From NCBI GenBank assembly GCA_024743195.1, contig JANSXE010000006.1, forward strand, positions 1-64,000: a stretch of 64,000 nucleotides of DNA, in the 5' to 3' direction. The notes beneath the pieces were generated by a model. It saw only the letters and a program-made list of their open reading frames with translations. It did not search any database and was not told the DNA's origin. Below, in pieces: positions 20,008 through 28,154 of the stretch. The translations under genes and the position numbers were made by a program. This DNA is from Alphaproteobacteria bacterium. Lineage in GTDB: Bacteria > Pseudomonadota > Alphaproteobacteria > UBA8366 > Aestuariispiraceae. Position 1 is the stretch's first letter. Every line of letters begins with the position of its first letter.

Positions 20008-20424
20008 ATGGATATGGATTTCGGCGGCTATCTGCAGTTCCTGCTGGCGCTGATCTTCGTCCTGGGTCTGATCGGGCTGTGCGGGCTCGCCTTGCGGCGG
20101 CTCGGCCCCGGCATGCAGGCGATGCGCCGTCCCGGCGCCGGCCGCCGCCTTGAGGTGATCGAGGTGCTGCCGCTCGACGCGCGTCGGCGCCTGGTCATGG
20201 TGCGTCGGGACGATCGGGCGCACCTGCTGCTGCTTGGAATGCAGGACGACCGGGTGGTGGAGACCGGCTTCGACGCCGCCGATCCGACCATCGCCCATCT
20301 GGCGCCCCGCGGCGATGGAACGCCGGACGGGGGGGCGCCGACGAGCCCCCATGCGTCCGCGGGACCCGGCGCGGCCTTTCGCAAGCTCGTCACCCGCGTC
20401 GGCGGCGGGAAGGAGGCGTCGTGA
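20008..20424 (+). CDS. fliO: Flagellar biosynthesis protein FliO
   Basis: A 138-residue protein with one N-terminal membrane helix (FLLALIFVLGLIGLCGLAL, about 11-29). The FliO cytoplasmic core follows: RRLEVIEVLPLDARRRLVMVRRDDRAHLLLLG. The tail is Gly/Pro rich. FliO assists assembly and stability of the FliP ring in the export gate. The stop overlaps the GTG start of fliP (GTGA, 20421-20424). Confidence 0.88.
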   Translation: MDMDFGGYLQFLLALIFVLGLIGLCGLALRRLGPGMQAMRRPGAGRRLEVIEVLPLDARRRLVMVRRDDRAHLLLLGMQDDRVVETGFDAADPTIAHLAPRGDGTPDGGAPTSPHASAGPGAAFRKLVTRVGGGKEAS

Positions 20425-21176
20425 CGCGTCGCGCGCGCTTCGCCCTCGTCGGCGCGCTGGCGGCCGGGGTCGCCGGTCTGCTCGTCGGCGCCGCGCCGGC
20501 CTGGGCCCAGGCGATCACCATCGATCTTGGCGAAGGCGGCACGATCACGGGCCGCGTGGTCCAACTCGTCGCCCTGATCACGGTCCTGTCGCTGGCCCCG
20601 TCGCTGCTGGTGATGGTGACGAGCTTCACCCGCCTCGTCGTCGTCTTCTCGATCCTGCGCACGGCGCTCGGCGCGCAGCAGACGCCGCCGAACGCGGTGC
20701 TGATCTCGCTGGCGCTGTTCCTGACGCTCTTCATCATGCAACCGACCCTGGAGCAGGTCTACGCCGACGGGATCGAACCGCTGATCGCCGAGGAGATCAC
20801 GGAAGCCGAGGCCTATGAGCGCTCCATCGGCCCGATCCGGGAGTTCATGCTGCGTCATGTGCGCGAGCAGGACCTCGCGCTCTTCATGGACATCGGCGGG
20901 ATCGAGGCGGTCGAATCGCCGAGCGAGACCCCGATGCGCGCGCTGATCCCGGCCTTCATGATTTCGGAACTGAAGCGCGCCTTCGAGATCGGCTTCCTGA
21001 TCTTCGTGCCCTTCCTGGTAATCGACCTCGTGGTGGCCTCTGTGCTGATGTCGATGGGCATGATGATGCTGCCGCCGGTGATGATCTCGCTGCCCTTCAA
21101 GCTGATCTTCTTCGTCCTGGTCGACGGCTGGTACATGGTGGTCGGCTCGCTGGTGCAGAGCTTCAATCCCGTCTGA
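20421..21176 (+). CDS. fliP: Flagellar biosynthetic protein FliP
   Basis: A 251-residue export-gate protein with a cleavable signal peptide (to about AWAQA, residue 31) and four membrane helices. Family signatures are present: SFTRLVVVFSILRTALG, TPPNAVLISLALFLTLFIM, TPMRALIPAFMISELKRAFEIGFLIFVPFLVIDLVVAS, and the C-terminal VDGWYMVVGSLVQSF. FliP forms the pentameric core of the FliPQR gate. The GTG start overlaps fliO, indicating coupling. Confidence 0.97.
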   Translation: MTRRARFALVGALAAGVAGLLVGAAPAWAQAITIDLGEGGTITGRVVQLVALITVLSLAPSLLVMVTSFTRLVVVFSILRTALGAQQTPPNAVLISLALFLTLFIMQPTLEQVYADGIEPLIAEEITEAEAYERSIGPIREFMLRHVREQDLALFMDIGGIEAVESPSETPMRALIPAFMISELKRAFEIGFLIFVPFLVIDLVVASVLMSMGMMMLPPVMISLPFKLIFFVLVDGWYMVVGSLVQSFNPV

Positions 21177-21194
21177 GTCGCCGCCCGAGGGGCG

Positions 21195-21210
21195 GACTCC
21201 GTCCGGAGTC
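21195..21210. terminator. Small hairpin between convergent fliP and TPR gene
   Basis: GACTCC (21195-21200) pairs with GGAGTC (21205-21210) around GTCC, and a neighbouring CGCCC/GGGCG pair adds structure. It sits in the 33-bp gap between two converging genes and has no T run, so termination activity is uncertain. Confidence 0.3.
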
Positions 21211-24200
21211 TACCCCTGCGGTTGCCCGGCGGCTTCTTGCGCCGCCTCGGCGCCAGCGTCCGGGTCGGCGTCAGCGTCCGGGTCCGCGCCCAGGGCGGCG
21301 TCCGGGGCGGCGTCCGGGTCGGCGTCCGGCTCGGCGAGGAGCTTGCCGCGGTACTCCTCCAAGAAGGCGTTGAAGCCGTTGGCGGAGGCGAGGCGCGCGA
21401 CCGTGTCGCTGAGATCCGCCGACGAGCCGACCTCCGGCTCGCTGGTGATGAAGTCGAAGACGCCGGCCAGTTCGCTGTTGGCCATCGCCGCGCCGAAGAT
21501 CTCGCGGATGTCCTCGAGCCCGCGGCGGTCGCCGTCGAAGAACAGCGCCACCGCCCAGTTCACCACATGGCGCGCCCGGTCGAGCGGCACGCCCTGCCCC
21601 GGATTGTCCGGCGGGTCGCCCGCGAGGCGTTGGAGAACCTTGGCGACCTCGGCCCAGTCCTCCGCGTCCCAGAAGATGTCGCGGCGCAGCAGGTCGGCGG
21701 CGCGGCTCACGTCGCCGGCGAGCAGCTTGATCGCCTCCGCCTCGTCGCCGAGTTCGAAATTGGCCTTGGCGCGGATCCGCCGCCGGTCCGCCTGCAACGC
21801 CTCCGACAGGCCGATGATCGCGGTGCGGTTCAACGCGTCGATCGCCTGGGTCGGCCGCCCGTCGAGCAGCCGGATAAGGGCGAGCTTGGCGCCGACGCGC
21901 GCCCGCTCCTCCCCTTCGAGGCGGAACTCCACCTGTTGGTCGAGCACGCGCGCCGCGCGCTCCAGCAAATCGACGGCGACCAGACGGTCCGCCAGATTCT
22001 CGATCATCCGGTCGCCCTCGGGGCCCGAAGGCGTGAGTTCCCGGAACTCGTCATAGAGCGCCAACGCGCGCAGCGGCGGCAGCTTGTCCGCCTCCCCGTC
22101 GAGATAGAGCCGCCGGAAGATGTCCGTCATGATCTGCGCCAGCTCCTCCGAGACCGGGTCCTCCGGGAAGTAGGACACGGCGGTGCGGTAGGCCCCCAGA
22201 CCGCGGAAATAGTCCCGATCCTCCAGATAGAGCTCGCCCAGCCGCCGCAGCACCATCAGTTCGAAGCGGTCGCCGCGCCACTGGTAGCGCAGGTCCTCCA
22301 GCCGCTCGAGCGCCTCCTCGCGGCTGACGTCGCCCTGCTGCAGACCCAGATTGATCAAGGCCTGCTCCGAGCGCACCGCGTTCTTCAGATCGGGCCCCTG
22401 CGTCAAGTCGCGCCACAGGCCCTCCGCCTCCTCGAAATCCGTGCGCGCCGCCGCGACGCGCGCCTGATGGAAGCGCAGGTCGCCCAGCAGCCCGCGGGGA
22501 AGCTGATCGGCCTCCTCATCCAGCGCGTCGAGCCAGCTCGTCGCGGTGCGCAGATCCCGGTTGGCCAGCGCCGCCTCGATCCGCAGCAGCGCAAGCTCGC
22601 CCTTGAGCGGCTGCGGATAGCGGCGCAACAGAGATTCGCCGCCGCGGAACTGCTCGTGCGCCTGCCGGTACATCCCAAGCCGCGCGAGCGTCGCCCCGCG
22701 CCAGATGGCGCTTTCCGCAAAGCCGTCGAGCCGCGGATCGCTCCAGTCCGAGCGCGCCGCCTCCGCATCCCGCGCGAGCAGGGCCGCCGCGCCGCGCAGC
22801 GCCCGGAAGTCGGGCGCCTCCGCCCGCTCCGGCGTATCGGCGGCGACCACGTTCAAAACGCCGAGCGCCTCCGGCCCGTAGTCCCGCGCCAGATAGAAAC
22901 GCGCGACGTCGAGCCGGGCCTCCGTCTTGTTGGCGTCCGGCACCTCGGTGACGGCGCGATACAGGGTCTGGCGCGCCTCCAGGAAGTCCCCGGGCTCGCC
23001 GCGCTTCCATTGCTCGAAGTTGAACAGGCGGTTGGCGCTCAACGCCGGTCCGGCGGAGACCGGCGTCTCCGGGGAGACGGCGGAGATATGGAGTCCGTCC
23101 GGCGCGAAGATCTGATAGCCGTCGAAATGCCGGTCGAGCAGCACCCGCTCGCTTCGGGTCGTCATCGCCACGCCCTGCGCCGTCGGCAACAGCTCGAATT
23201 CGGGATAGCGGCGCAGCCCGTCCATGCCGTGACCCGATCCGTGGTAGGTCGCGATTCGGACCGTATCGCCCACATCCGGGTCCGGAAAGCTGACGATGCG
23301 GCCCGGCTCGTCGGTCGGAAAGACAAGCACGGGGCCCGTGTCGGCGGTGGCCTCCGCACGGATCTCCACCTGTCGGCGCGGGCCCATCGGCGTCTTGCGC
23401 AGATCGACCACCCAGTCGAAGCCTTCGCGCCGGGCGGTCGGATTGACGCTCGTGTCCGGCACGCGCAGGCGCAACACGGTGGCGCCCGTCACGGGCAGTT
23501 GCTCGATGCGATCGACCAGCGGCTCGCCCTGGGCGCGCAGCGGGGCCAAATCGACCGGAACCCGCAGGTCGAACACGATCCAGACATCGTCGGCCCGGCG
23601 GAACACCGCCGCGCCCACCGGCTCCGGCCATTGAAAGCCGTAGGAGACGAGCGCGGGACCGCGCTCCTCGCGTTGCCGGTCGGCCTGATTGCGCCGCAGG
23701 ACCAACTCGCCGCTTTCGACCGCTTCAGCGGCGGCGGCGTCTTCGGCGGCGATGCGGGCGCGCTCGGCCTCGGCCTCGGCCGCCTCGTCGTCGCCGTCGC
23801 TCTCGGCGACGTCGGCGGCGTCGGCGGCGTCCGGCGCCGGCTGCGCGTCCTGGGGCTCCTCCGAGGTTGGCGTCGCCTCATCGGCGGACGCCGCGTCGGC
23901 CGCCGGGGGCGCCTCGTCCACTGGCGCGTCGGGCTCGGGCGTCGCCTCGGCCGTCTCCGTCGTCGGCTCGGGGGCAGGCGCCGCTGCCGGTTCGGCCGCG
24001 GAGTCAGGGGTCGCCGAGTCTGGGGTCGCCGAGTCAGGGATCGCGGAGTCAGGGATCGCGGAGTCAGGGACCGCGGAGTCAGGGGCCGCGTCGGCGGTCG
24101 CCTCCGCCGGGGCGAGATCGAGCGCCACATCGCCGTCGATCACGGAATCGCGCGCCGTGACGCCTTCGGCCAGGATCAGACGCACCGTCGTCTCGCCGCC

Positions 24201-24905
24201 CACGGCGCGGACGCTCTCAAGCTCGGCGCGCGCCGCGGGCAGGCTGCGCCCCAGCGCCCGGCCGTCGATCGCCGCCGGCCGATCGAAGATCAGCGCCAGC
24301 CGGCGTCCGTCGCGCTCGATCCGGTAGCCGACCGGGCCCGACCACTCGAAGACCAGGCGCGTCGCCTCCCCCGTGTCGCTCAGCGCGACAGGCACCAAGG
24401 CGGTCGGCGCCGGCGGTCCGCCGTCCGCGTCGGCGACGGGCGCAGGCGGGGGCGCGGGCGGGGCCTCTTGAGCCGGGGGGGGCGGGGCGGTTGGCGCCGG
24501 GACGGCGGCGGCGTCCGCCGGCCGCAAATCGAGGACCACCGCCGCGCCGTTGCGGAAGGTCGTGAGCTGCACCGGCTGCGCCAGATCGAAACGCAGGACT
24601 TGCCCGTCCGCACCGATCGACGCCCCGGAGAGATAGGCGGGAAGGCGCGCCGCAACGGTCTCCAGGTCGGTCGTGATCGGACGGTCGAAGCGGACGGTCA
24701 GCACGCCGTCGGACTGTTCGGCGGTAAACTCCACGCGCTCCGGCCAGTCGAACACCATCCGCCCGAAATCGGAATGCTGCCAGGCGCGCGTGCGCACCGT
24801 CTCCTGCGCGGCCGCCTGCACGGCGAAGGCGGCCGCCGCAGCCGTCAGAAGCAGCAGGATCGCCGCGGCGCGGCCGGCCGCGCGCAGATTACTGGCCGTC
24901 CGCAT
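21210..24905 (-). CDS. Giant secreted TPR-like protein of the flagellar/motility cluster
   Basis: A 1231-residue protein with a signal peptide (hydrophobic about 12-31, then VQAAAQETV). Residues 40-130 form a beta-rich, AMIN-like segment (HSDFGRMVFDWP, LTVRFDRP) that seems repeated near 165-270 and 425-520. Between them lies a Pro/Ala/Glu-rich linker with six PDSA-type repeats. From about 640 to 1150 the sequence is helical repeats of tetratricopeptide type. The C-terminus is a low-complexity Asp/Ala/Pro tail. Similar large TPR proteins sit beside flagellar motor genes in other Rhodospirillales, and their role is not known to me. Its start overlaps the upstream MotB-like gene by 17 bp, so it is probably a periplasmic partner of those proteins. 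Confidence 0.75.
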   Translation of the reverse strand: MRTASNLRAAGRAAAILLLLTAAAAAFAVQAAAQETVRTRAWQHSDFGRMVFDWPERVEFTAEQSDGVLTVRFDRPITTDLETVAARLPAYLSGASIGADGQVLRFDLAQPVQLTTFRNGAAVVLDLRPADAAAVPAPTAPPPPAQEAPPAPPPAPVADADGGPPAPTALVPVALSDTGEATRLVFEWSGPVGYRIERDGRRLALIFDRPAAIDGRALGRSLPAARAELESVRAVGGETTVRLILAEGVTARDSVIDGDVALDLAPAEATADAAPDSAVPDSAIPDSAIPDSATPDSATPDSAAEPAAAPAPEPTTETAEATPEPDAPVDEAPPAADAASADEATPTSEEPQDAQPAPDAADAADVAESDGDDEAAEAEAERARIAAEDAAAAEAVESGELVLRRNQADRQREERGPALVSYGFQWPEPVGAAVFRRADDVWIVFDLRVPVDLAPLRAQGEPLVDRIEQLPVTGATVLRLRVPDTSVNPTARREGFDWVVDLRKTPMGPRRQVEIRAEATADTGPVLVFPTDEPGRIVSFPDPDVGDTVRIATYHGSGHGMDGLRRYPEFELLPTAQGVAMTTRSERVLLDRHFDGYQIFAPDGLHISAVSPETPVSAGPALSANRLFNFEQWKRGEPGDFLEARQTLYRAVTEVPDANKTEARLDVARFYLARDYGPEALGVLNVVAADTPERAEAPDFRALRGAAALLARDAEAARSDWSDPRLDGFAESAIWRGATLARLGMYRQAHEQFRGGESLLRRYPQPLKGELALLRIEAALANRDLRTATSWLDALDEEADQLPRGLLGDLRFHQARVAAARTDFEEAEGLWRDLTQGPDLKNAVRSEQALINLGLQQGDVSREEALERLEDLRYQWRGDRFELMVLRRLGELYLEDRDYFRGLGAYRTAVSYFPEDPVSEELAQIMTDIFRRLYLDGEADKLPPLRALALYDEFRELTPSGPEGDRMIENLADRLVAVDLLERAARVLDQQVEFRLEGEERARVGAKLALIRLLDGRPTQAIDALNRTAIIGLSEALQADRRRIRAKANFELGDEAEAIKLLAGDVSRAADLLRRDIFWDAEDWAEVAKVLQRLAGDPPDNPGQGVPLDRARHVVNWAVALFFDGDRRGLEDIREIFGAAMANSELAGVFDFITSEPEVGSSADLSDTVARLASANGFNAFLEEYRGKLLAEPDADPDAAPDAALGADPDADADPDAGAEAAQEAAGQPQG
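24001..24090. repeat. 15-bp in-frame tandem repeat, six copies
   Basis: Units of the form GAGTCAGGGATCGCG or close variants run from 24001 to 24090 inside the TPR gene. On the coding strand they give repeated five-residue units (P-D-S-A plus one variable residue) in the linker between its beta-rich segments. The period is a multiple of three, so copy number changes keep the frame. Confidence 0.88.
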
Positions 24906-25614
24906 CGGGCAGGATCACCAAGTCGACGCGTCGCGACAGCGCGAAACGCTCATCCTCCGGAAGTGCGGGATCGAGATGCTTGTACTGCGAAGCCGCCAGA
25001 CCGACGGCGGTCAGACTGCCGTGATAGCCGGCCTCCTCCAAGGCGTTGGCCACGTTGAGGGCGCGGCCGAGCGACAGCGACCAATTGCTCGCAAACCGCT
25101 CCGTCGCCGGCGCCTCCGGCGCGGTGTGGCCCTGCACGTCGATCCGATTGCCGATCTGCGACAACACCCCGCCCAAACGGAAGATCGCCTCGTCCGCCTG
25201 CGGCCTCAGCGCCGCGCGGCCGGCGTCGAACAGCACGTCGCTGGGCAGCGAGATGACCACCTGCTGGTCCAATTCCGTGACGCGCGCGGCCTGCAGCACG
25301 GGGTCGCGCTCCAGCTTCTCGCGGAAGACCTTCGCCAAGTAGCCGGTCGGCAGGGCGTTGACCAGGCTGACCGTGTCGATGTTGAGCTCGCTCGTGGGCC
25401 GGGGGACGTCGGCGTCGCTCGGGTCGATGCTGGTGGAGACAAGGGCGATCACGGCGTCCCAGCGTTCCGACTGGATGTGGGACATGGAAAACAGCATGAC
25501 GAAGAAGGTGAGCATCAGCGCGGTCACGTCGCCGAAACTCACCAGCCAGGGGGCCGGCTTCTCAAGATCGTCGGCCGGCGCCGTCTCCTCCTGGGTCTCG
25601 TCGTCGAGCAGCAT
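24889..25614 (-). CDS. MotB/PomB-like stator protein with OmpA domain
   Basis: A 241-residue protein with one membrane helix preceded by PAPWLVSFGDVTALMLTFFVMLFSMS. The Asp in SFGD matches the proton/sodium-conducting Asp of MotB/PomB, and the sequence resembles the PomB/Bacillus MotB type more than the YADF type at 58149. Residues about 115-235 form an OmpA-like peptidoglycan-binding domain (LFDAGRAALRPQADEAI, VQGHTAPEAP, NWSLSLGRALNVANAL, LSRRVDLVI). The ATG at 25614 gives the standard N-terminus; the longer open frame upstream is the neighbouring gene in another frame. It is flanked by a second MotB-like gene (10-bp gap) and the TPR gene, with no motA nearby. Confidence 0.82.
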   Translation of the reverse strand: MLLDDETQEETAPADDLEKPAPWLVSFGDVTALMLTFFVMLFSMSHIQSERWDAVIALVSTSIDPSDADVPRPTSELNIDTVSLVNALPTGYLAKVFREKLERDPVLQAARVTELDQQVVISLPSDVLFDAGRAALRPQADEAIFRLGGVLSQIGNRIDVQGHTAPEAPATERFASNWSLSLGRALNVANALEEAGYHGSLTAVGLAASQYKHLDPALPEDERFALSRRVDLVILPDADGQ

Positions 25615-25624
25615 GGCGCGCCCC

Positions 25625-26581
25625 CTATCCGCCGTCCGCCGCCGGCGCGACGACGGCGTCCCGCGCCGCGCCGCCCGCGTCGGCGTCGGCGTCGTCATCG
25701 GCCGGGGCGTCCGCGCTCTGCGAGCCTTCGGGGACGAGATCGGAGAAGGACAGACGCGCCCGCGCCGCGTCGCGCACGAAGAAGCGAATGCGGATCTTGC
25801 GCGAATTGCCTTCGCGCAGCGCCACCTGCAATCCGTCCGGGGGCGCGCCTGCATCGACGAGGGCCTGTGCGAAAGCGTCCGCCCGCGCCATCGCAAGCGG
25901 CATCCCGTCCATCGTCGCCGCCGGCGAGAGCGTGGCGCGCGGATCGTCCAGGTCGACCAGAGCCTCGCCGCCCGCCTCGCCGCCCGCCTCGCCGCCCGCC
26001 TCGCCGCCCGCCTCACCGCCCGCCTCACCACCCGATGCGCCGCCAGACTCCAGAGCGCCGTCGGCGCCGGCCGCGGCCTGCGGCGGACTGAAATCCTCGC
26101 GCAGATCATCGACGTAGAAGGTGATCGCGGTGATGACGACCGAGCCTTCCAGCCGGGCGGCCAAGGCCGAGGCGGTGGCGTCGATCAGATCCCGCCGATC
26201 CTCGCGCAGCCGCGCCTCGGCGCCGACGAAGACCTGCGTGACCGGCGTCTCCAGCAACATGTCGTCGCCGGGGCTGATCATATCGACTTCGGTCAACGGC
26301 ACGGCGGTGACCCAAAGCCGCTCGACCTCGTCGATGACTTCGGTCGGCTGCGGCGTCTCACCCAGAGTGGAGACGAGAATCTCGGCCGAAATCTCCGAGA
26401 TGTCCTCCGCCTTGAAGGTCGCCGATACGCTGCTGAGCACGGCGCGCGCCCGCGTCTCTTTGAAAGTGGCGAGCGAATTCAACAAAATAAAAAAGGCCAG
26501 CAACAAAAGAAACAGGCTCAGGAAAAGAAGCGTGCCTGTGTCTTTTCTTGGCGCCGGCCTGAGATCGTCGGACTCGTTCAT
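25625..26581 (-). CDS. MotB-like membrane-anchored protein lacking the channel Asp
   Basis: A 318-residue protein with a single N-terminal helix (TLLFLSLFLLLLAFFILLNS, about 17-36) in the position of a MotB anchor. By alignment to the next gene, the place of the channel Asp is taken by Ser or another uncharged residue. The periplasmic part has an alpha/beta region (about 60-165), a run of six Gly-Gly-Glu-Ala repeats (about 184-207) and a degenerate OmpA-like end (MPLAMARADAFAQALVDAG, SRKIRIRFFVRD). The tail is Asp/Ala rich. With the next gene it may form a heteromeric pair in which only one member conducts ions. The exact role is unknown. Confidence 0.65.
   Translation of the reverse strand: MNESDDLRPAPRKDTGTLLFLSLFLLLLAFFILLNSLATFKETRARAVLSSVSATFKAEDISEISAEILVSTLGETPQPTEVIDEVERLWVTAVPLTEVDMISPGDDMLLETPVTQVFVGAEARLREDRRDLIDATASALAARLEGSVVITAITFYVDDLREDFSPPQAAAGADGALESGGASGGEAGGEAGGEAGGEAGGEAGGEALVDLDDPRATLSPAATMDGMPLAMARADAFAQALVDAGAPPDGLQVALREGNSRKIRIRFFVRDAARARLSFSDLVPEGSQSADAPADDDADADAGGAARDAVVAPAADGG
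25962..26033. repeat. 12-bp in-frame tandem repeat, six copies
   Basis: Six units of GCCTCGCCGCCC (the last two with A substitutions) run head to tail inside the MotB-like gene. On the coding strand they give six Gly-Gly-Glu-Ala units, a flexible acidic linker between membrane anchor and C-terminal domain. Confidence 0.92.
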
Positions 26582-26702
26582 GAGCGCATCATGCCGGATT
26601 CTCCCGCGTCTGGCAAAGCGTGCGCGGCCCCGGCGAACGGGGCCGCGACGCAGCCGAGGCGCCCCCGCCGACGCCGATACGGGCGATCCGTGACGACGGG
26701 CC

Positions 26703-26772
26703 GATCAGAGCCGGTCGATCAGAACTGGCCGATCAGAACTGGCCGATCAGAGCCGGTCGATCAAAATTGGCC
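26703..26772. repeat. 14-bp tandem repeat overlapping the 3' end of cheY
   Basis: Five units of GATCAGARCYGGYC type start at 26703, 26717, 26731, 26745 and 26759. Two variants alternate in the order A-B-B-A, followed by the diverged unit (GATCAAAATTGGCC) that encodes the last codons and stop of cheY. Each unit contains a GATC, spaced every 14 bp, and on the cheY strand each contains a TGA. The array looks as if it grew from the gene's 3' end. Confidence 0.9.
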
Positions 26773-27147
26773 GATGACGCTGGTCAGCTTCTGCTTGAGG
26801 GTCTGCGCGTTGAACGGCTTGACGATGTAGTTGCTGACGCCGGCCTCTTTCGCCGCGATCACGTTCTCGGTCTTGCTCTCGGCCGTGATCATGATGAAGG
26901 GGAGGTCCCGCGTCTTTTCGTCGGCGCGCACTTCGCGCAGCAACTGGATGCCGGTCATCGGCTCCATGTTCCAGTCCGAGATGACGAGCCCGTATTCCTT
27001 CGCGCGAAGCTTCGACAACGCCTCGCTGCCGTCGGAGGCCTCGTCCACATTGTTGAAGCCGAGCTGCTTCAGCAGGTTCCGGATAATGCGCAGCATCGTC
27101 TTGTAGTCGTCGACGATCAGCACCGGCATGTTCATATCGACCGCCAT
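26761..27147 (-). CDS. cheY: Chemotaxis response regulator CheY
   Basis: A 128-residue single-domain receiver. The acidic pair is in VLIVDDYKTM, the phospho-acceptor Asp in LVISDWNMEPMTG (about residue 58), the Thr/Ser in FIMITAES and the Lys in NYIVKPFNAQTL, which is the full phosphorylation set. Phospho-CheY binds the FliM N-terminus to change motor rotation. fliM lies 1.7 kb upstream in the same orientation, with DUF6468 and MotE genes between. The last codons are part of a 14-bp repeat array. Confidence 0.95.
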   Translation of the reverse strand: MAVDMNMPVLIVDDYKTMLRIIRNLLKQLGFNNVDEASDGSEALSKLRAKEYGLVISDWNMEPMTGIQLLREVRADEKTRDLPFIMITAESKTENVIAAKEAGVSNYIVKPFNAQTLKQKLTSVIGQF

Positions 27148-27312
27148 GGAGCGCCCTCACTCTTTTCACTCGCCCCGCACCGCCCCCTCGGCGACCCGGC
27201 GGGGCGTGGTTCATCCCCTAGGACCCGCAATCGGGCGTCGGCGCACCGCGCCTAAACCCACCGCGTCAAGCGACGGCCAACCGGTATTCCAATACCCGCC
27301 CCGTCGCCTCCG

Positions 27313-27339
27313 GTTATAGGATCGCATTGGTTTATTCAA
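27313..27339 (-). promoter_or_regulatory. Possible promoter upstream of cheY
   Basis: On the minus strand, TTGAAT (27339-27334) and TATAAC (27318-27313) are 15 bases apart in the only AT-rich patch of the 239-bp gap between motE and cheY. The short spacer and about 165-base leader make this tentative. Confidence 0.3.
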
Positions 27340-27386
27340 AGTTAATGGGGAACGAAAGCGCGATTCTTCGGTCCGCCGGCGGCCGG

Positions 27387-28154
27387 TCACTGCGGAACGG
27401 TCGGAAGCTCTTCGTGCAGGGCCAACTCCTGGGTCACGAGCCGCGCCTTCTCGGGATTCATCGCCGACAGGATCGGCGCCAGACGGCGCGCGGGCATGCC
27501 CCGCACGACCCCCATCAGGGTGTCCATGTCGAGGTCGTCGAAGATCGCGGCGGCCGCCTTCGGCTTCATCGTCTGGTAGGTCTGGCGCAACACGCTGACC
27601 TCGGTCTCCTGCGCGGTGTCGTAGCGCGCGACCAGGTCCTCGATGTCCTGCCGGAGCTGTTCGAGCTGCTGCTGCTTGGAGACGAGGCGCTGTTCCGCCG
27701 CCTCGAGGATCGCTTCGCGCTCGTCCAACGTGCGCGCGCGGGCGTCCAGACGCTCGCGCCGCTTCGCCAGATCGTGCATGAGGCGCATTTCTCCCGGCAG
27801 CAAGTCGCGATCGCCCTGGAAGTCCGGCGCGGCCTCGTCCACGGTCTCGATGGGCTCCATGCCGGGCGGCGCGGCCTGCCCGGCCTCGTCGGACGGCTCG
27901 CCGGGCGCGCCCTCTTCGGGCGCGGCTTCCGGCTCGTCGCTCTGCGCAAAGGCCTGGCCGCTGACGGCGCGGGCGGCGGGTTGGTCCTCAGCGGTGACGG
28001 CGATCCATATGTCGCCGACCCGGACGGTCAGCATGAGCACCGCGACGATGATGATGACGGGTATCAATCGCACCGCTCTACGCCTCGCTTCCATCCGCCC
28101 GGTCGGCCCGCTCGGTCGGCCCGCTAGGCCAACCCGCTCGGGGCCGCTTCTCAC
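27387..28154 (-). CDS. MotE-family flagellar motor chaperone-like protein
   Basis: A 255-residue protein: an N-terminal membrane segment (IPVIIIVAVLMLTV, about 31-44), an acidic Pro/Ala linker, a coiled coil (about 130-190, MHDLAKRRERLDARARTLDEREAIL), then an MgtE-N-like domain (QTMKPKAAAAIFDDLDMDTLMGVVRGMPARRLAPILSAMNPEKA). MotE in other alphaproteobacteria supports stator (MotC) folding in the periplasm. The GTG at 28154 overlaps the stop of the upstream gene (GTGA), a junction type repeated in this window. An ATG at 28094 is the alternative and would remove an odd 20-residue basic extension. Confidence 0.82.
   Translation of the reverse strand: MRSGPERVGLAGRPSGPTGRMEARRRAVRLIPVIIIVAVLMLTVRVGDIWIAVTAEDQPAARAVSGQAFAQSDEPEAAPEEGAPGEPSDEAGQAAPPGMEPIETVDEAAPDFQGDRDLLPGEMRLMHDLAKRRERLDARARTLDEREAILEAAEQRLVSKQQQLEQLRQDIEDLVARYDTAQETEVSVLRQTYQTMKPKAAAAIFDDLDMDTLMGVVRGMPARRLAPILSAMNPEKARLVTQELALHEELPTVPQ

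Noticed and set aside
21222-25058. A 1278-residue plus-strand open frame
   Set aside because: It is the mirror of the TPR gene. Its translation is Arg/Gly/Leu rich with no domain, and such long antisense frames are common at this GC content.
26703-26772. Possible CRISPR or iteron origin
   Set aside because: There are no spacers; the 14-bp units are too short and no replication gene is nearby, so an origin is not supported.
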